From the NCBI RefSeq assembly GCF_030691135.1, contig NZ_JAUYFA010000108.1, forward strand, positions 1 to 36,378: DNA of 36,378 nucleotides, written 5' to 3'. Position 1 is the stretch's first letter. Each line of letters opens with the position of its first letter. This DNA comes from Phreatobacter sp. Lineage in GTDB: Bacteria > Pseudomonadota > Alphaproteobacteria > Rhizobiales > Phreatobacteraceae. Made by a program: the position numbers and the translations under genes. This document shows positions 35,669 through 36,378 of this stretch, piece after piece. The notes below the pieces were generated by a model, which was not told where the DNA came from, ran no database searches, and worked only from the letters and a program-made list of their open reading frames with translations.

Positions 35669-36340
35669 ATGCGCGACAGCAGAACTCCCGATCCCGTAGA
35701 GACCCAGCTCATTCTGGTGACGCCCCTCCTGGATGATCCGGAGGGCTTTGCGCCTGTCCTCGCCGTTGCCCTCGCGGCCGGGCCGGTCGCGGCGGTGGTC
35801 TGCCGTTTCGCCGCCTGCGACGAGCGCACGCTCGTCAACCGCATCAAGGTCCTCGCACCCGTCGTGCAGAAGAACGGCGCGGCCTGCATGGCCGAGGCGT
35901 CGGCCGAAGCGGTGACGCGCGGCGGCGCCGACGGCATCCATCTCCTCTACCAGGCCGAAGCGCTCACCGAGGCCGTGGCGCGGCTCTCCCCGCAGCGCAT
36001 GGTCGGCGTCGGCGGCCTCAAGTCGAAGGACGATGCCATGGCGGCCGGCGAGGCCGGCGCCGACTATGTGATGTTCGGCGAGCCGCAATCCTCCCGCTAT
36101 GCCGAAAAGGACGGTCTTCTGCCGCCCTTCCATGCGGTCGTCGAGCGGGTCGCCTGGTGGGCCGAGGTGTTCCAGGTGCCTGTCGTCGGTTTTGCCCCCG
36201 ATCTCGCCGGCATCGAGGCCCTCGCCCGTGTCCGCGCCGATTTCGTCGCCGTCGCCGGGCCGGTCTGGGATCATCCCGCCGGGCCTGCCGCCGCCGTTGC
36301 CGAGGCGCTGGCCCTGGCCCGCGCCGGGGCGGCGGCATGA
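35669..36340 (+). CDS. ThiE/TenI-fold protein, probably not a thiamine-phosphate synthase
   Basis: A TIM-barrel protein of 223 residues clearly related to ThiE/TenI: ILVTPLLDDP opens it, followed by GADGIHLLYQ (about 85-94), VGVGGLKSKDDAMAAGEAGAD (split over about 111-131) and YVMFGEP. The residues that define thiamine-phosphate synthase are changed. The VQLR-x-K strand is VVCRFAA, the INDR motif is AEAS, and the phosphate loop after GEP lacks the usual T-x-T-K. It therefore probably has another function, like TenI-type paralogues. Its stop overlaps the next gene by 4 bases (ATGA). I recall this gene beside fba in other Rhizobiales, unverified. Confidence 0.85.
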   Translation: MRDSRTPDPVETQLILVTPLLDDPEGFAPVLAVALAAGPVAAVVCRFAACDERTLVNRIKVLAPVVQKNGAACMAEASAEAVTRGGADGIHLLYQAEALTEAVARLSPQRMVGVGGLKSKDDAMAAGEAGADYVMFGEPQSSRYAEKDGLLPPFHAVVERVAWWAEVFQVPVVGFAPDLAGIEALARVRADFVAVAGPVWDHPAGPAAAVAEALALARAGAAA

Positions 36341-36378
36341 GGCGCGGGGCTCTCGCCGCCCTTCTCGTCGCGCTCGCG
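36337..36378 (+). CDS. Start of an exported protein (partial, runs off the window)
   Basis: Only 14 codons are visible. The ATG overlaps the ThiE-like stop (ATGA), indicating coupling. The residues MRRGALAALLVALA are a basic start followed by a hydrophobic run, the beginning of a signal peptide. The product cannot be identified from this. In relatives a TPR/Sel1-repeat protein often follows, from memory only. Confidence 0.6.
   Translation, partial: MRRGALAALLVALA

Overview
The window is a GC-rich stretch of bacterial chromosome, most likely from an alphaproteobacterium of the order Hyphomicrobiales (Rhizobiales). The main clues are a long run sppA-ihfB-lapA-trpF-trpB-trpA-accD-folC, an AccD with the degenerate N-terminal zinc finger I recall from that order, a DUF4164-zapA pair divergent from a tkt-gap-pgk-fba gene set, and short CGTCATGCCCGGG-type palindromic repeats between genes. 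The genus cannot be named from this sequence. I see no rRNA, tRNA, insertion sequence, prophage or CRISPR array. The first 27 bases are pure C and look like an assembly or contig-edge artefact.

Layout. 0.1-2.0 kb: a small unknown protein, then (minus strand) a RhlE-type DEAD-box helicase followed closely by a cold-shock protein, a plausible RNA-remodelling pair. 2.3-11 kb: an accessory mix. It holds an SbmA/YddA-like transporter half without an ATPase domain, a zinc-independent medium-chain reductase, a class V aminotransferase, a GNAT enzyme overlapping a YeiH-type permease, a Bcr/CflA efflux pump, a YitT-like membrane protein and a secreted DUF2272 protein. 11-18.8 kb: the long minus-strand run sppA > ihfB > lapA > ornithine-cyclodeaminase-like gene > trpF > trpB > trpA > accD > folC, with 4-base overlaps inside trpFBA. 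18.9-25.3 kb: a small membrane protein, pyrF overlapping an FMN reductase gene, a YbhN-type membrane protein, a metallo-beta-lactamase-fold hydrolase, a secreted lytic transglycosylase on the plus strand, a bidirectional terminator and rpsA. 25.6-26.7 kb: a small unknown protein, zapA and a DUF4164 coiled-coil gene.

27-33.4 kb, plus strand: tkt, gap, pgk, a secreted alpha/beta-hydrolase-like gene and class II fba. These are the shared enzymes of glycolysis/gluconeogenesis and the pentose-phosphate (or Calvin) pathway; no RuBisCO or phosphoribulokinase gene is in view. 33.5-36.4 kb: a 641-residue exported protein of unknown function with an internal duplication, a ThiE/TenI-fold protein lacking the thiamine-synthase motifs, and the first codons of a further exported protein.

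Most of the window is ordinary housekeeping chromosome, and I found no convincing multi-gene novel system. The observations most worth following are the ATPase-less transporter half, the AccD finger loss, the ocd-like gene inserted in the trp run, the duplicated exported protein beside a divergent ThiE-like protein, the secreted hydrolase between pgk and fba, and the repeat family.
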